From an uncultured Bacteroidota bacterium (GTDB taxonomy: Bacteria; Bacteroidota; Bacteroidia; Chitinophagales; Chitinophagaceae), in the NCBI GenBank assembly GCA_903933995.1, contig CAIZMD010000757.1, forward strand, positions 1 to 6,496: a DNA stretch of 6,496 bases, read 5' to 3'. Each line of letters begins with the position of its first letter. Positions within the stretch are counted from its first letter, which is position 1. The notes beneath the pieces are model-generated. The model was given only the letters and a program-made list of their open reading frames with translations. It had not been told where the DNA came from and did no database searches. Below, piece after piece: positions 4,661 to 6,496 of the stretch. A program made the translations under genes and the position numbers.

Positions 4661-6496
4661 TGGCTCTTTGGTCTGATCTGTAATTGCAAAGTGGCTAGTC
4701 CTGTTTTTTCTGCATGAACTACTTTTAATTGGTGTTTACCATTTAATGCTAGTTCCACCATATGACTGGTGCCATCATCGTATTGCGTATAGCTTGAAGA
4801 CCATGCGTCAATGATGATTTTTCCATCCAAATATACACGCACCAAATCATCTGCAGTAATGGAGAGTTGATAAACATCTTTTGGGAAGTTCATGCTAGTG
4901 GTTGCAACTGTTGCAAAACTATCTGCTGGTAATTCCTTGTCTATTTTGCCCCACCAGATATAGTTCAAATCCTTGACTATAGCGGTTTTGAAAGGAGTAG
5001 TAGTTAAAAGTTTTTCAAAGGCAGACACAGCATTTTCTGGATGACTCAAACTATCCCATTGATACCAATTCACCATCCAATTTTCTTTGGGTGTAAAACC
5101 TTTCCAAGAAAAATGTTGTGCTATTCCTGCAGCGGTATTTTTTCCAAATGCATCAGTAGTGGCTTCCCCCTTGTATTGCAATTGAATCATGGGATTCACG
5201 GTATTGGTATCCAATCGCGCCAGCAGTTTAGAGGGCAAACTATCTGGCCCACGAGTCAAGATTTCAAAGCCTTGCAATTTGTTCAAAGCCCATGCTCCTT
5301 TTGGTCCCAAAACTTCAAAATGATAGAGTCCCAAACTATCTATCTGGCTCATCCATAATAGGGGAGATTTAAAATCATAAGGCCCCCAAGGCGTGATTCT
5401 AATTTGGTCAATACCTTGCGGAAACCTTTGTGCGGGAAGGGCTTTAGCCGGAATGCTGGCCAGTCTTTTGTCTTCTTGATAATCAAGGTCCAGTAAATCA
5501 CCCTCGCGGCTGGTATCTATCTCATTGAGTCTTTCTCCCCATTTCCAAATCTCACCCACCTGCATTTTTTTATTACCTCCAAATGCGGAAGAGTCGGTGC
5601 CCATGATATCATAGACCAATTTATTATAGCTAAACCTATTAGAAGTAATCCAATAATTCTTACTCTGGGTATTGCGCAATTTGGCATATGCCCAATCGGC
5701 TGGTTGCTTTTCTCTAGACCAAAGTTTGATGGCAGTGCCGTCTTCTAAAAATCGATTCATGGCAATATTATTACTCTGCCCGTGTTCAATGGCAATGCCA
5801 ATTCTATTCCCTACAAATACATTGTCTGAAAAATCACTGCTATAACTATAGCCGCCCCAAATGCCGTGGTCACAGCCCTCAAAGCGATTGTGCAAAACCG
5901 TATTGCTACTAAAAGTGAGTTCTGCTCCATTAGTGGGAGCAAAGGAAAAATCGTTGCCGTATAGTAAGTTATGGTTGCATCCACCAGTTGCGGAATCCAT
6001 GGTGGTCTGACCGGCCCAAAGAAAAAATCCATCGCCCCCGTGTGTAACAGAATTATAGGCAAACACATTTTCACTGCTCTGTTCAAATACCAAGATCCCC
6101 GCGCTGTCTTGTCCGCGTCTATAAAATCCAAAACTGCTGCCGCGAACATTATAGTCTAGTTTGTTATGGTAGACCTGATTAAAACTGCTTCTATACATAC
6201 CAATGCCCAGACCTGAATTAAATGAAAAATCATTGTCATAGACTTGGGCCCTGTTGCAATTGGTCATCAGTAAAGCGCATTGTCCGCCAGTAACCAGATT
6301 GCCATGAATCTTGGCGCCATCGCAGTTTTTGAGATAGATGGCCGCCCCATAACGCATCCATTCGTCCTTCTCGTTGTGGTGAAAACTCATCCAATCACTA
6401 ATATCTTCCTTATTCCACTGACTATGCAATTGTTGGCGATAATTATAACTGAGGTTACAGACTTGAATGCTAAGTCCCTGAACACTATCGGCCAGA
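4627..6496 (-). CDS. Right-handed parallel beta-helix protein with PA14-like C-terminal region (5' end cut)
   Basis: The frame is open to the right edge, so the TTG at 6429 is not the start; 22 more codons (reading LADSVQGLSIQVCNLSYNYR and on) are visible before it, giving 622 visible residues. Counting from 6495, residues from about 1 to 300 are beta-helix coils with repeated Asn-x-Phe/Val turns. Examples are VYDNDFSFNSGLGIGMYRSS, VYHNKLDYN, VFAYNSVTHGGDGFFLW, LLYGNDFSF, VLHNRFEG, DNVFVGNRIGIAIEHG and AMNRFLEDGTAIKLW. This resembles NosD/periplasmic copper-binding (CASH) and pectate-lyase-like folds. Residues of about 355-385 contain ITPWGPYDFKSPLLW, then a beta-rich linker follows. Residues of about 507-608 resemble a PA14 module: FPKDVYQLSITADDLVRVYLDGKIIIDAW, then a glycine- and histidine-containing strand region ending in GLATLQLQI. 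The canonical SDDG reads ADDL here. It is probably exported and binds or processes a carbohydrate, but no catalytic residues are identifiable and no enzyme activity is assigned. The signal peptide would lie outside the window. Confidence 0.85.
   Translation of the reverse strand, partial: LADSVQGLSIQVCNLSYNYRQQLHSQWNKEDISDWMSFHHNEKDEWMRYGAAIYLKNCDGAKIHGNLVTGGQCALLMTNCNRAQVYDNDFSFNSGLGIGMYRSSFNQVYHNKLDYNVRGSSFGFYRRGQDSAGILVFEQSSENVFAYNSVTHGGDGFFLWAGQTTMDSATGGCNHNLLYGNDFSFAPTNGAELTFSSNTVLHNRFEGCDHGIWGGYSYSSDFSDNVFVGNRIGIAIEHGQSNNIAMNRFLEDGTAIKLWSREKQPADWAYAKLRNTQSKNYWITSNRFSYNKLVYDIMGTDSSAFGGNKKMQVGEIWKWGERLNEIDTSREGDLLDLDYQEDKRLASIPAKALPAQRFPQGIDQIRITPWGPYDFKSPLLWMSQIDSLGLYHFEVLGPKGAWALNKLQGFEILTRGPDSLPSKLLARLDTNTVNPMIQLQYKGEATTDAFGKNTAAGIAQHFSWKGFTPKENWMVNWYQWDSLSHPENAVSAFEKLLTTTPFKTAIVKDLNYIWWGKIDKELPADSFATVATTSMNFPKDVYQLSITADDLVRVYLDGKIIIDAWSSSYTQYDDGTSHMVELALNGKHQLKVVHAEKTGLATLQLQIRPKSHLLNSPSVVGK

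Noticed and set aside
5041..6159. Open frames of 62-112 codons inside the beta-helix gene, on both strands.
   Set aside because: Compositionally these are shadow translations, and the beta-helix frame is strongly supported throughout.
2..6496. A sulfated-polysaccharide utilisation cluster formed by the sulfatase and the beta-helix protein.
   Set aside because: The two genes are on opposite strands, separated by an exported protein gene, argS and gtrA with strong terminators. No SusC/SusD pair, regulator or glycoside hydrolase is present, so the co-location is weak evidence.

Overview
This AT-rich, gene-dense window most likely comes from a Bacteroidota chromosome. Chitinophagaceae is my best guess from general protein resemblance, not from any search. 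Three things support Bacteroidota: the -7-type promoter boxes (TAnnTTTG-like) around 4117-4145, A/T-rich translation starts without clear Shine-Dalgarno sequences, and the protein types present (a large secreted arylsulfatase, a beta-helix protein with a C-terminal PA14-like region, and an ArgRS of about 594 residues ending in a typical LLGIRVPERM tail).

Layout. (1) Positions 2-1678, plus strand: the C-terminal two thirds or so of an arylsulfatase, cut by the left edge, followed by a strong intrinsic terminator at 1693-1736. (2) Positions 1760-2242, plus strand: a small exported, helix-rich protein that I cannot name. It ends at a bidirectional terminator (2261-2292) shared with the convergent argS. 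(3) Positions 2314-4098, minus strand: complete argS, arginyl-tRNA synthetase. (4) A 56-bp divergent promoter region, then 4155-4655, plus strand: a GtrA-family four-helix membrane protein. (5) Positions 4627-6496, minus strand: a right-handed beta-helix protein with a PA14-like C-terminal region, cut by the right edge. Its 3' end overlaps the 3' end of the GtrA gene by 29 bp.

The genes do not form an evident pathway. argS is housekeeping. The sulfatase and the beta-helix protein both look like exported, carbohydrate-related proteins, but they lie on opposite strands with three unrelated genes between them. GtrA proteins usually act in envelope glycan assembly. No RNA gene, mobile element, CRISPR array, phage gene or defence system was seen, and no gap between genes exceeds 100 bp. 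I found no convincing undescribed system. The points worth a second look are local: compact divergent promoters, a nearly leaderless gtrA transcript, a terminator almost touching the next gene, overlapping convergent gene ends, an unassigned conserved-looking secreted protein, and the domain architecture of the beta-helix protein.
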